Below are positions 17,237 to 26,056 of a stretch of DNA of 64,000 nucleotides, one piece after another. Source of the DNA: an uncultured Olsenella sp. Its GTDB lineage: Bacteria > Actinomycetota > Coriobacteriia > Coriobacteriales > Atopobiaceae. Location: positions 62,001-126,000 of the forward strand of contig CASEHX010000016.1 of NCBI GenBank assembly GCA_949287905.1, written 5' to 3'. The translations under genes and the position numbers were made by a program. Below the pieces are notes generated by a model that was given only the letters and a program-made list of their open reading frames with translations, searched no databases and was not told where the DNA came from. Each line of letters starts with the position of its first letter. The stretch's first letter is position 1.

Positions 17237-17828
17237 CGTGGCGGACGACAAGGGCATATGGACCCCCGCGAACATCGTTACCTGCGTGAGAATCGCCTTC
17301 ATCCCGGTCTTCATGGTCGTCGCAACGCTGGCGAACGGGCCGGCGGACGCGCCCCTGTCCGTCGCCGCGTTCGTCATCTACGTCACCCTCTCGCTGACCG
17401 ACAAGGTTGACGGCTACCTCGCGCGCTCTCGTGACCAGATCACGGACTTCGGCAAGTTCCTCGACCCCATTGCGGACAAGCTGCTGGTCTTCTCCGCCCT
17501 CCTTCTGCTGCTCGAGCGCGGTGAGGTTGGCGTGTGGGTCGTCTTTGTCATTCTCGTGCGCGAGTTCCTCGTGAGCGCCCTGCGCATGGTCGCGAGCGCC
17601 AACGGCGAGGTGATTGCCGCGGACAAGCTCGGCAAGGCAAAGACTGCGGTCACGATGGTTGCCCTCTGCGGCTTCTACCTCGCCTACGCGCTCCTCTCGC
17701 TGGGGCTTGACCTTGGCTATGCGGTTGGTCTTGTCGCCTGGGCCCTCATGGTCGCGGCCGTCGTGCTTACCGTGGTCTCGGGCGTGCAGTACTTCTGGAA
17801 CGCCCGTCACGTCGTCTTCGGGAGATAG
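17226..17828 (+). CDS. pgsA: CDP-diacylglycerol-glycerol-3-phosphate 3-phosphatidyltransferase
   Basis: Membrane enzyme of about 200 residues that makes phosphatidylglycerophosphate, the first committed step to phosphatidylglycerol. The CDP-alcohol phosphotransferase motif is complete, from DKVDGYLAR to GKFLDPIADK. Several transmembrane helices are visible. The ATG at 17226 lies within the end of rimO; GTG codons at 17229 and 17238 are possible alternatives. A second enzyme of this superfamily is encoded at 39141-39872. Sequence alone favours this one as PgsA because of its size and DPIADK motif. Confidence 0.9.
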   Translation: MVSDVADDKGIWTPANIVTCVRIAFIPVFMVVATLANGPADAPLSVAAFVIYVTLSLTDKVDGYLARSRDQITDFGKFLDPIADKLLVFSALLLLLERGEVGVWVVFVILVREFLVSALRMVASANGEVIAADKLGKAKTAVTMVALCGFYLAYALLSLGLDLGYAVGLVAWALMVAAVVLTVVSGVQYFWNARHVVFGR

Positions 17829-17830
17829 CG

Positions 17831-18352
17831 ATGGGGGAGCGCTCGATCTTCTCGGACGATCCCGGTCTCTATGATTCCTGCTCTGACCTGCTCGAACGAG
17901 CTCGCAGACGCGGTCTCACGCTGGGAGCCGCCGAGTCGTGCACGGGCGGGCTCGTGTGTGCCTGCCTGACTGCCGTTCCCGGCTCCTCGGACGTCGTGAG
18001 GGGCGGGGTCGTGAGCTATGCCGTTCCGGTCAAGAGGTCCGTGCTCGGCGTCTCCGGTGACGTTCTCGACGAGCCGGCGCTCGGCGCCGTCTCCGGGCAG
18101 TGCGCGGAGCAGATGGCGGAGGGCGTGCGTCGTACGGTCGGTTGCGACGTCTCGGTCTCCGTGACGGGCATCGCCGGGCCCGGCGGGGAGGAGCCCGGAA
18201 AGCCCGTGGGCACCGTGTGGTTTGGGGTGTGCTCCCCGCGGGGAACGCGGTCCAGGCTCCTCGTCTTCGAGGGCGACCGTGCGCGCGTGCGCCACGAGGC
18301 CGTGCGCGCCGCCGTGGGGCTCCTCTCCGAGGAGCTCATGGAGATGTCGTGA
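17831..18352 (+). CDS. CinA C-terminal-domain protein (nicotinamide-nucleotide amidohydrolase type)
   Basis: Protein of 173 residues made only of the CinA C-terminal domain, which in other bacteria deamidates nicotinamide mononucleotide. Motifs LGAAESCTGGLV, GGVVSYA and VTGIAGPGG are present. The N-terminal molybdopterin-binding-like domain of full-length CinA is absent, as in E. coli PncC. Placement between pgsA and recA is conserved in many Gram-positive bacteria (pgsA-cinA-recA). It starts two bases after pgsA. Confidence 0.9.
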   Translation: MGERSIFSDDPGLYDSCSDLLERARRRGLTLGAAESCTGGLVCACLTAVPGSSDVVRGGVVSYAVPVKRSVLGVSGDVLDEPALGAVSGQCAEQMAEGVRRTVGCDVSVSVTGIAGPGGEEPGKPVGTVWFGVCSPRGTRSRLLVFEGDRARVRHEAVRAAVGLLSEELMEMS

Positions 18353-18384
18353 CGGGTGCCCGCTGACCCACCTCCGGGACGCAT

Positions 18385-18407
18385 GGGGGCCGGCGCCCCC
18401 TTTCTGG
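18385..18407 (+). terminator. Probable terminator after the CinA-domain gene
   Basis: GGGGGC and GCCCCC with a 4-nt loop (18385-18400) are followed by TTTCTGG. The hairpin lies about 30 bases after the stop and before the recA promoter. The T-tract is short. Confidence 0.6.
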
Positions 18408-18510
18408 CAGAACCCGTCTTCCTTGCTCCCTCTGGAAGGTTGAGGCAAGCCTGCGTGAGGCAGGCGTCAGCTCCGTGCGAGCCGGCTTGACTACTCTTGA
18501 CGTGCGTCTG

Positions 18511-18539
18511 TTGACGCAGAACGGTTGTTCGCCTATCAT
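18511..18539 (+). promoter_or_regulatory. recA promoter with LexA operator in the spacer
   Basis: -35 TTGACG (18511-18516) and -10 TATCAT (18534-18539) are 17 bases apart. GAACGGTTGTTC at 18519-18530 is a perfect match to the Gram-positive LexA box GAAC-N4-GTTC and fills the spacer. LexA bound here would block RNA polymerase directly. The cognate lexA gene is at 28138-28782. Confidence 0.88.
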
Positions 18540-18569
18540 CTGAGCGGAAATCGAAACGAGGGAGTGAGC

Positions 18570-19667
18570 ATGGCCAAGAGCAAGGGCATCACCAAGGAGA
18601 TTCGTCCCCGCACCACGGGCGAGGAGCGTGACAAGGTGCTTGCCGCAACCACCGATGAGATCGAGAAGAAGTTTGGCAAGGGTGCCATCATGCGCTTTGG
18701 CGACGAGGGCCCGAGCCTCGAGGTCGAGGCGATCCCCACGGGGTCGATCGCGCTCGACATCGCCCTGGGCATCGGCGGAGTCCCCCGTGGCCGCATCATA
18801 GAGATCTACGGTCCGGAATCCTCGGGTAAGACGACCCTCTCCCTCGAGATTCTCGCTGAGGCCCAGGCGATGGGCGGCATCGTCGCCTTCATCGACGCCG
18901 AGCACGCGCTCGACCCCGGCTATGCCGCCCGCATCGGCGTGGACATCGACGAGGTGCTCATCTCCCAGCCCGATACCGGCGAGCAGGCGCTCGAGATCTG
19001 CGACATGCTCGTCCGCTCGGGCGCCATCGACGTCGTCGTCGTGGACTCCGTCGCGGCGCTCACGCCACGCGCCGAGATCGAGGGAGAGATCGGCGACTCC
19101 ACCGTCGGCCTCCAGGCTCGCCTCATGAGCCAGGCGCTCCGCAAGCTCGCTGGCTCGCTCTCCAAGTCAAACACCACCTGCATCTTCATCAACCAGCTGC
19201 GCGAGAAGATCGGCGTGATGTTCGGAAACCCCGAGACCACCCCCGGCGGCCGCGCGCTCAAGTTCTTCTCCTCCGTGCGCATGGACATCCGCAAGATCGA
19301 CACCATCAAGTCGAACAACGAGGTGATCGGCAACCGGGTGCGCGTCAAGGTCGTCAAGAACAAGGTCGCCCCTCCGTTCAAGCAGGCCGAGTTCGACATC
19401 ATGTACGGCCTCGGCATATCGAAGGAGGGCTCGATCCTCGACACCGCCGTCGCCCTCGACATCGTCAACAAGTCCGGTGCGTGGTTCACCTACGAGACCG
19501 AGCGCCTGGGACAGGGCCGCGAGGCGGCCAAGGAGTTCCTCTCCTCTCACCCGGAGCTCCTCGAAGAGATCGACCACAAGGTTCGCGTGGCCTCCGGCCT
19601 CGAGCTCGGTGACGAGCGCGTGGGCGAGCCGGTCGAGCCCGGGGCGCCTGAGGCCGTGGAGTCGTGA
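18570..19667 (+). CDS. recA: Recombinase RecA
   Basis: RecA of 365 residues, the strand-exchange ATPase that also triggers LexA self-cleavage. Walker A GPESSGKT is at about residue 81. MAW-type and DNA-loop regions, such as [20 protein letters not shown], are intact. The ATG at 18570 follows GAGGGAGTGAGC; an earlier in-frame ATG at 18525 lies inside the promoter and is rejected. The C-terminal tail is acidic, as usual. The stop overlaps the recX start. Confidence 0.98.
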   Translation: MAKSKGITKEIRPRTTGEERDKVLAATTDEIEKKFGKGAIMRFGDEGPSLEVEAIPTGSIALDIALGIGGVPRGRIIEIYGPESSGKTTLSLEILAEAQAMGGIVAFIDAEHALDPGYAARIGVDIDEVLISQPDTGEQALEICDMLVRSGAIDVVVVDSVAALTPRAEIEGEIGDSTVGLQARLMSQALRKLAGSLSKSNTTCIFINQLREKIGVMFGNPETTPGGRALKFFSSVRMDIRKIDTIKSNNEVIGNRVRVKVVKNKVAPPFKQAEFDIMYGLGISKEGSILDTAVALDIVNKSGAWFTYETERLGQGREAAKEFLSSHPELLEEIDHKVRVASGLELGDERVGEPVEPGAPEAVES

Positions 19668-20341
19668 GCGACCCCAGCTTCTCCTGGTCTGTCGAGCTTC
19701 CCTCCCGCGGGGCGCGCCCCGCGGGAGGGCGTCGCGCCAGAGCGGAGCTCAGGATTTCCTCCGGGGTAGGGGGCGACGAGCTCCTGACGGTCCCCGTGAC
19801 CGTCGGGAGAAGGCTCGCGGACCTCTCCAAGAGCGACACCGGGCCTGCTTCGAGGGCCGAGCTCCTCTATCGACTCGGCGATGCGTCTCGCTCGTGCGCC
19901 CATGCTCGAATGGAGGAGCTCGTGGGCAGACGTGACTATTCCGCCCATGAGCTCTCGTCGCGCCTGCTCGAGGACGGGTACTCTCACGTCGTCGTGGAAT
20001 CCGTCGTCGGTCGTGCCCGCGAGGTCGGCATCGTTGACGACGCCCGCTTCGGTGCCGCGTTCGCTCGCTCGAAGGTGCTCTCCGGATGGGGGAGGATGAA
20101 GATCGAGCGCGAGCTCAGGCGCCGTGGGGTGGACCCGTTGGACGTTCCCGGCTGGCCGGAGGAGTTTGCGACCGAGGACGAGGAGCGCGAGCGGGCCCTC
20201 TCCCTGGCCTCGCGCAGGCGGCTCAGCGGCAAGAACGACTATCAGAAGATCGCTCGCTTCCTCTGTGCCCGCGGCTTCTCGCCGGGGCTTGCCACCTCCG
20301 TCGCGCGAGAGGTTCTGGCGGGGGAGTCGGAGGCACGTTAG
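19664..20341 (+). CDS. recX: Regulatory protein RecX
   Basis: RecA modulator of 225 residues made of repeated three-helix units. Recognisable parts are [31 protein letters not shown] and [16 protein letters not shown]. About 70 residues precede the conserved part, longer than in many RecX proteins. The GTG start overlaps the recA stop by 4 bp, so it shares the SOS-controlled recA promoter. Confidence 0.92.
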   Translation: MSDPSFSWSVELPSRGARPAGGRRARAELRISSGVGGDELLTVPVTVGRRLADLSKSDTGPASRAELLYRLGDASRSCAHARMEELVGRRDYSAHELSSRLLEDGYSHVVVESVVGRAREVGIVDDARFGAAFARSKVLSGWGRMKIERELRRRGVDPLDVPGWPEEFATEDEERERALSLASRRRLSGKNDYQKIARFLCARGFSPGLATSVAREVLAGESEAR

Positions 20342-20679
20342 CCTGACGTCAGCCTCCCGAGGGGAGCGCGTCCCCTCTCGACCCTGGGCCTCCCCAAGCC
20401 TCGCGCAAGCATCTCCATCGTGTTGGAATCGGTCCCGCACGTACCGCTTTTCCTGCGGCGCATTTGACAGAACGCTTACATCGGGGCTAGGATAGGACTG
20501 CTCGTGGAGCGCATTCTCTCGCTGGCATGCCAGCTGCTGATTTTGTTATCTCGTCACGTTAGCTGCTATACCCGCACCATGCGGCATAGGCGTCATGACT
20601 GCTCCTCCACGGCGGGTTCCGTCGCGCGTTCGCGCACGGTCTCCTGAACCCCCGAAGACTTGAACCTTGAGGAGCGGAC
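20342..20679 (+). promoter_or_regulatory. Intergenic region with rny promoter
   Basis: The region contains a weak hairpin after recX (GAGGGGA/TCCCCTC, 20359-20377) and a promoter, TTGACA at 20464-20469 and TAGGAT at 20488-20493 with an 18-base spacer. A perfect 14-bp palindrome, GCTGGCATGCCAGC, lies at 20521-20534, just downstream of that promoter. The palindrome could be an operator. A leader of about 180 bases would precede rny. No gene is seen. Confidence 0.6.
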
Positions 20680-22242
20680 ATGACAGATCCCATTACCATC
20701 GTGGTTGGGGCGGTGTGCCTCATAGTGGGCGCAGCCCTCGTGTACTTCCTGCTTGCCGGCAAGAGCGGCTCTCGTCTCAAGGACGCCGAGGCCCAGCTCG
20801 CCTCCGCGCGGAGCGAGGCCGACCGCATCACCCAGGAGGCCAGGCGCCAGGCCGAGAGCGCAAAGAAGGAGGCGCTCCTCGAGGCCAAGGAGCAGATCCT
20901 CCAGCTCAAGCAGAACTCCGAGGCCGAGGAGAAGAAGCGCAAGGGCGAGCTCCAGAACCTCGAGAACCGCATCATGCAGCGTGAGGAGTCCCTCGACCAT
21001 CGCAACGACGCCCTCGATCGTCGCGAGCACCAGCTCTCGAGCCTGCAGGGCCAGCTCGACCGTCGCAAGAACGACCTTGACGAGATGATCGAGCGCCAGG
21101 GCGCCGAGCTCGAGCGCATCGCCGGCCTCTCGTCCGACGAGGCTCATGACGAGCTTCTCGCCCGCGTCCGCGCCGAGTCCGTTCGCGAGGAGGCCCAGAT
21201 CCTCCGCGAGTCCGAGCAGAGCGTCCGTGCCCAGGCGGACAAGATGGCGCGTGAGATCGTGTCGACGGCCATTCAGCGCTGCGCGGCAGACCAGGCCGGC
21301 GAAATCACGGTCACGTCCGTCCACATCCCCTCCGATGACCTCAAGGGCCGCATCATCGGTCGCGAGGGCCGCAACATCCGCACCTTCGAGCAGGTCTCCG
21401 GCGTCTCCCTCGTCATCGACGACACCCCCGAGACCGTCGTCCTCTCGAGCTTTGACCCCGTCCGTCGCGAGACCGCGCGCGTCGCGCTCGAGAACCTCAT
21501 CGCAGACGGCCGCATTCACCCGGCTCGCATCGAGGAGCTCTACAAGAAGGCCGAGGCGCTGGTCGCCGAGCGCGTTCGCGAGGCCGGCGAGCAGGCCGCC
21601 TTCGACGCGGGCATTCACGACCTGCACCCGGAGCTCGTGAAGACCCTCGGCGCGCTGCGCTACCGCACCTCCTTCGGTCAGAACGTGCTCTCGCACTCCG
21701 TCCAGGTCTCCGCTCTCTGCGGCATCATGGCGTCCGAGCTCGGCCTCGACGAGGGTCCCGCCAAGCGCGCCGGCCTCCTGCACGACCTCGGCAAGGCCAT
21801 CGACCACGAGGTCGAGGGACCGCATGCCGTGATCGGCGCCGACCTCGCCCGTCGTTACGGCGAGCGTCCCGAGATCGTGCACGCCATCGAGGCGCACCAC
21901 GCCGACGTCGACCCCGACACCGTCCTCGACGTCCTCGTCCAGGCCGCCGACGCCATCTCCGCCGCCCGTCCCGGCGCCCGCCGCGAGTCCGCCGAGAACT
22001 ACATCAAGCGCCTCGAGAAGCTCGAGGAGATCTCCAACGCCCACGAGGGCGTCGAGCGCACGTACGCGATGCAGGCGGGCCGCGAGCTTCACGTCATGGT
22101 CGAGCCCGAGAAGATCTCCGACGCCCAGGCGACGGTTCTCGCCCACGACATCGCCAAGCAGATCGAGGACGAGATGGAGTATCCCGGCCAGGTCCGCGTT
22201 GTCGTCATTCGCGAGTCCCGTGCCGTCGACGTTGCCAAGTAG
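20680..22242 (+). CDS. rny: Ribonuclease Y
   Basis: Membrane-anchored endoribonuclease of 520 residues that starts mRNA decay in Gram-positive bacteria. An N-terminal transmembrane helix (about residues 5-24) is followed by a long charged coiled coil to about 140. The KH domain (GRIIGREGRNIRTFEQ) and HD domain (LLHDLGKAIDHEVEGPH) are complete. Length and domain order are normal. Its neighbours spoVS and miaB are also linked to rny in many Firmicutes. Confidence 0.97.
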   Translation: MTDPITIVVGAVCLIVGAALVYFLLAGKSGSRLKDAEAQLASARSEADRITQEARRQAESAKKEALLEAKEQILQLKQNSEAEEKKRKGELQNLENRIMQREESLDHRNDALDRREHQLSSLQGQLDRRKNDLDEMIERQGAELERIAGLSSDEAHDELLARVRAESVREEAQILRESEQSVRAQADKMAREIVSTAIQRCAADQAGEITVTSVHIPSDDLKGRIIGREGRNIRTFEQVSGVSLVIDDTPETVVLSSFDPVRRETARVALENLIADGRIHPARIEELYKKAEALVAERVREAGEQAAFDAGIHDLHPELVKTLGALRYRTSFGQNVLSHSVQVSALCGIMASELGLDEGPAKRAGLLHDLGKAIDHEVEGPHAVIGADLARRYGERPEIVHAIEAHHADVDPDTVLDVLVQAADAISAARPGARRESAENYIKRLEKLEEISNAHEGVERTYAMQAGRELHVMVEPEKISDAQATVLAHDIAKQIEDEMEYPGQVRVVVIRESRAVDVAK

Positions 22243-22246
22243 GCGC

Positions 22247-23335
22247 ATGTCCCTTTCATCTTCAGATCTGGCGGGCTTTGTCTCCTCCATGGGGGGAGAC
22301 AAAGCCCTTCGCGTTGAGGAGCGTCTCGGCGAGGGGTTCGTGAGGCTCAGGGTCTCTGAGGCCGAGCGCCGCCAGGCCGCCCAGGACGTGCGCAGTGTCG
22401 AGGACGCCCTGATCGAGCTTCTCCGCAACGCCCGTGACGCCGGCGCGCGGCACATCTACGTCGCCACGTCACGCGAGGGCGACCTCAGGACCACGGTCGT
22501 GCTCGATGACGGCTCCGGCATCCCGCGTGACATGCATGAGCGCGTCTTCGAGGCTCGCGTCACCTCCAAGCTCGACTCCGTGCACATGGACCGTTGGGGC
22601 ATTCACGGACGGGGCATGGCGCTCTTCTCCATCAGGGAGAACGCGGTCTGCGCCGAGGTCATCTCCTCGGATCCGGGGAAGGGCTCCTCCATCCGCGTCG
22701 TGACGGACGCCACGCGCCTTCCCGAGCGGGCCGACCAGTCCAGCTGGCCCGAGCTCGGGATCGGAGAGGAGGGGCGCGAGGCCTGCGTGAGGGGTCCCCA
22801 CAACATGGTCAGGACCTGTTGCGAGTTCGCGCTCGAGTCGCGCGGGGAGTGCGAGGTCTACTTCGGGTCTCCCGCGGAGGTTGTCGCCACGGCCCGCGCG
22901 CGTGCCCGCTCTTCCGTCGACGGCTCGGAGATGCTGTTCTTGGACACCCTGGAGAGCCTCCCGGTTCTCGAGCGCCTCTGGGCCGCCGCCGACGCTCGCG
23001 AGCTCTGCGAGCAGGCGGGCTCTCTGGGCCTCCAGATGTCCGAGCGCACGTCGCACAGGATCGTGTCGGGCCAGATCGCGCCCCTGAGAAGCGTTCTCTC
23101 CCGGCTCACCGAGCGATCCTCCTCCGAGCGGGGCGCCCAACGTGACGTTGACCTCATGCGCGACAGGAGGGGGCTCAGGCTCGCCCCCTCCGACGTCGAG
23201 GAGTTCTCCGAGCTCATGCGACGTGACTTCTCCCTGCTCGCCGAGCGCTACTACCTCGAGCTTCAGGGCGGGCCGCTGGTGAGGGCAAACGGTCAGCGGG
23301 TCGTCGTCACCTTTAACATCGCGTCGCCGGACTAG
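22247..23335 (+). CDS. GHKL-type ATP-binding protein with MutL-like ATPase motifs
   Basis: Protein of 362 residues. The N-terminal half is a GHKL ATPase: N-box ALIELLRNARDAGA, G1 VVLDDGSGIP, then ARVTSKL and GIHGRGMALFSI. The last two resemble the TSK and GFRGEAL motifs of MutL rather than sensor kinases. There is no histidine-kinase dimerisation domain, no transmembrane segment and no MutL endonuclease motif that I can see. The C-terminal part is unassigned. The ATG at 22247 lies four bases after rny. It is followed by spoVS and miaB on the same strand, which suggests one operon. The biological role is unknown. Confidence 0.7.
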   Translation: MSLSSSDLAGFVSSMGGDKALRVEERLGEGFVRLRVSEAERRQAAQDVRSVEDALIELLRNARDAGARHIYVATSREGDLRTTVVLDDGSGIPRDMHERVFEARVTSKLDSVHMDRWGIHGRGMALFSIRENAVCAEVISSDPGKGSSIRVVTDATRLPERADQSSWPELGIGEEGREACVRGPHNMVRTCCEFALESRGECEVYFGSPAEVVATARARARSSVDGSEMLFLDTLESLPVLERLWAAADARELCEQAGSLGLQMSERTSHRIVSGQIAPLRSVLSRLTERSSSERGAQRDVDLMRDRRGLRLAPSDVEEFSELMRRDFSLLAERYYLELQGGPLVRANGQRVVVTFNIASPD

Positions 23336-23427
23336 CGAGCTTCTCAGCGCATGCCGCAACAAGTAGAATCATGACATCAACCATACATTCGCAGCAGTAT
23401 CGCCACGAATTCGCAGCAGGGAGCTAC

Positions 23428-23742
23428 ATGGACTATCTGAAGGTATCGAGCAAGTCGTCACCGGCGTCCGTCGCCGGAGCCATTGCCGGACTCGTCAAGG
23501 ACGGAATGCCCGTCAACATCCAGTGCGTCGGCGCCGGTGCGGTCAACCAGGCCATCAAGGCCGTCGCCATCGCCCGTGGCTTCCTCATACCCACCGGCAT
23601 CGACATCTCGTGCGCGCCGACCTTCTCGGATGTCGAGATCGGCGGGGAGAGCCGCACCGCCATTCGCATCGCTGTCTACGTGCACCGCATCACCGCTCCC
23701 ACCGCCGTGTCCGGCGCCTCGTCCGAGGCGGTTGATGCCTGA
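23428..23742 (+). CDS. spoVS: Stage V sporulation protein S-like (SpoVS)
   Basis: SpoVS-family Alba-like protein of 104 residues (usually about 86). The family signature is clear: YLKVSSKSSPASVAGAIAGL, GAGAVNQAIKAVAIARGFL and ESRTAIRI. SpoVS affects sporulation and septation in Bacillus, but homologues occur in many non-sporulating bacteria. The ATG at 23428 has GGGAGCT upstream and fits the family start; an in-frame ATG at 23371 does not. A tail of about 15 residues after the conserved part is extra. The stop overlaps the miaB start by one base. Confidence 0.92.
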   Translation: MDYLKVSSKSSPASVAGAIAGLVKDGMPVNIQCVGAGAVNQAIKAVAIARGFLIPTGIDISCAPTFSDVEIGGESRTAIRIAVYVHRITAPTAVSGASSEAVDA

Positions 23743-25109
23743 TGGAGCAGCCCAGGGAGCTTGTGGGCAAGACCTACTTCGTGAGGACCTTCGGGTGCCA
23801 GATGAACCTCCACGACTCAGAGCGCGTCGCCGGCGTGCTGGACGCCTGCGGGTGCATCTGCGTCGACGACCCCGATCAGGCGGACATCGTCGTCTTCATG
23901 ACCTGCTGCGTCCGTGAGAAGGCCGACCAGCACCTCTATGGCCAGGCGTCCGCCATGGTGAGCGCTCCCACGCCGCCCTCGGGCCGCCGCGTCGTCGCCA
24001 TCGGCGGCTGCATCGCCCAGAGGGACGGCGAGAAGATCCGCGAGCACGTGGCCTGTGCGGACGTCGTCTTTGGCACGAGCGCCATCGAGAGCCTCCCCAC
24101 GCTTCTCGCGGACGCCTTCACCGGTGACGGCTCCCGCGCCGAGGTGGACACCGTCGAGGAGGGTCGCTCCTTCTCCACCGACCTCCCGAGCCACCGTGCT
24201 CAGCGCTTCCATGCCTGGGTGCCCATCATGACCGGCTGCGACAACTTCTGCACTTACTGCATCGTGCCGTATGTGCGCGGCCGCGAGAAGAGCCGCACGA
24301 TGGAGAGCATCGTCTCCGAGGTCGAGGCCCTTGTCGCCGAGGGGGTGCGCGAGGTCACGCTCCTCGGTCAGAACGTCAACTCCTACGGGCGCAACATATA
24401 CGGCGAGCCCCGCTTCGCCGAGCTGCTGCGAAGGGTGGGCGAGACGGGCATCGAGCGCATCCGCTTCACCTCGTCCAACCCCAAGGACCTCGACGATGAC
24501 GTCATCCGCGCCATGTCCGAGGTTCCCGCCGTCATGCCGCATCTTCACCTCGCTGTTCAGAGCGGCTCGTCCCGGGTTCTCAAGGCCATGAACCGCAAGT
24601 ACACGCGCGAGGAGTACCTCGAGCTCGTCGGTCGCCTGCGTGCCGCGATGCCGGAGCTCGCCCTCTCGACCGACATCATCGTCGGCTTTCCCGGCGAGAC
24701 GGAGGAGGACTTCGAGGAGACGCTCTCGCTCGTGCGCGAGGCCGGATTCTCCTCGGCGTTCACCTTCATCTACTCCAGGAGGCCCGGCACCCCTGCGGCC
24801 AAGATGCCCGACGACACCCCCCGCGAGGTCATCCAGGAGCGCTTTGACCGCCTTGCCGACCTCGTCGCCGACCAGGCTCACGAGGCAAACCAGGCGGACC
24901 TCGGCCAGCTGGTGAGCGTTCTCGTGGAGGGCACCTCCAAGCGGGACCCCGGGATCATGGTCGGTCACAGCGAGAAGAACCGAACGGTTCACTTCTCGGC
25001 ACCCGTGGGACATGATCCCGAGAGCCTCATCGGCACGATCTGTGACGTCCGCGTCGAGGAGGCGCGCACGTGGTACCTCCGCGGAACGGTCGAGGGCGAT
25101 CCCAGGTGA
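23742..25109 (+). CDS. miaB: tRNA-2-methylthio-N6-dimethylallyladenosine synthase MiaB
   Basis: Radical-SAM methylthiotransferase of 455 residues acting on i6A37 of tRNAs. The N-terminal motif GCQMNLHDSERVAG is a MiaB hallmark. The SAM cluster CDNFCTYC lies at about residues 166-173, followed by IVPYVRGREKSR. GQNVNSYG and a TRAM domain are present. It is coupled to miaA by a 4-bp overlap, so the two successive steps of ms2i6A synthesis are co-expressed. Confidence 0.97.
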   Translation: MEQPRELVGKTYFVRTFGCQMNLHDSERVAGVLDACGCICVDDPDQADIVVFMTCCVREKADQHLYGQASAMVSAPTPPSGRRVVAIGGCIAQRDGEKIREHVACADVVFGTSAIESLPTLLADAFTGDGSRAEVDTVEEGRSFSTDLPSHRAQRFHAWVPIMTGCDNFCTYCIVPYVRGREKSRTMESIVSEVEALVAEGVREVTLLGQNVNSYGRNIYGEPRFAELLRRVGETGIERIRFTSSNPKDLDDDVIRAMSEVPAVMPHLHLAVQSGSSRVLKAMNRKYTREEYLELVGRLRAAMPELALSTDIIVGFPGETEEDFEETLSLVREAGFSSAFTFIYSRRPGTPAAKMPDDTPREVIQERFDRLADLVADQAHEANQADLGQLVSVLVEGTSKRDPGIMVGHSEKNRTVHFSAPVGHDPESLIGTICDVRVEEARTWYLRGTVEGDPR

Positions 25110-26056
25110 GCGCACGCCTCGAAGCGATCTGCATCGTCGGTCCCACCGCCTCCGGGAAGAGCGCGCTCGCGGACCTCGTTGCCTCGGAGCTCGGGAGCCC
25201 CGTGATCTCCGTCGACGCGATGCAGGTCTACCGGGGCATGGACATCGGCACCGCAAAGACGCCCGTTCATGAGCGTCGCGTGCCCCTGCTCATGGTCGAC
25301 GTGGCCGACCCCGGCGAGGACTACTCGGTAAGGCTGTTCAGGGACGAGGCGAGGCGCTGCGTCGACGAGACCCTGGCGTCCGGGCTTACCCCGGTGCTCT
25401 GCGGCGGCACGGGCCTCTATCTCAACGCGGTCATCGACGAGATGGAGTTCCCCTCCGGCGAGCGAGGCAGCGAGCTTCGCGAAGGCTATGAGCGGCTTGC
25501 CCAAGAGTCGGGCCCCGGGGCCCTCCATGCCCTTCTCGCCGAGCGCGACCCGGAGAGCGCGGCCATCATCCACCCCAACAACGTGCGCAGGGTCGTGAGG
25601 GCCCTCGAGATGCACGAGGAGGGGTCCTCCTACGCCCGGCACCATGAGGGGCTCCACCGGCGCGCGTCCCACTATCGCGCGAGGCTGTGGGGGCTCACGA
25701 TGAGTCGCGAGCGCCTCTACGAGCGCATCGACGCCCGAGTGGACGCCATGATGGCGACGGGGCTGCTCGACGAGGTCAGGGGGCTCGCCGCCCGCGGCCT
25801 CTCGGCGGACACGACCGCGGGGCAGGCCATCGGCTACAAGGAGCTCCTCGGCGTCCTCGACGGCGAAAGCTCGGTCGCCGAGGCGGTCGAGCTCATCAAG
25901 CGCCGGTCCAGGCGCTATGCCAAGCGCCAGCTGTCCTGGTTCAGGCATGACGGACGGGTCAGCTGGATCGACCTCGACGAGACCGACCTCGACGGTGCCC
26001 GTGAGCTGATTCTTCGCTCGGTGCGCTCGGGAGGTGGCGACGATGGGGCGCTTTAG
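25106..26056 (+). CDS. miaA: tRNA dimethylallyltransferase MiaA
   Basis: Prenyltransferase of 316 residues that makes i6A37, the substrate of MiaB. The P-loop GPTASGKS is at residues 12-19. SVDAMQVYRGMDIGTAKT and GGTGLYLNAV are family motifs. The GTG at 25106 overlaps the miaB stop (GTGA) and starts close to the homology; upstream in-frame codons fall inside miaB. The end overlaps hflX by 14 bp. Confidence 0.96.
   Translation: MSARLEAICIVGPTASGKSALADLVASELGSPVISVDAMQVYRGMDIGTAKTPVHERRVPLLMVDVADPGEDYSVRLFRDEARRCVDETLASGLTPVLCGGTGLYLNAVIDEMEFPSGERGSELREGYERLAQESGPGALHALLAERDPESAAIIHPNNVRRVVRALEMHEEGSSYARHHEGLHRRASHYRARLWGLTMSRERLYERIDARVDAMMATGLLDEVRGLAARGLSADTTAGQAIGYKELLGVLDGESSVAEAVELIKRRSRRYAKRQLSWFRHDGRVSWIDLDETDLDGARELILRSVRSGGGDDGAL

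Noticed and set aside
1237..18545. The 13-mer CTATCATCTGAGC shared by the phoH and recA upstream regions
   Set aside because: Many chance 13-mer pairs are expected in 64 kb, and phoH lacks the -35 and LexA box present at recA. Common -10-like bases explain most of it.
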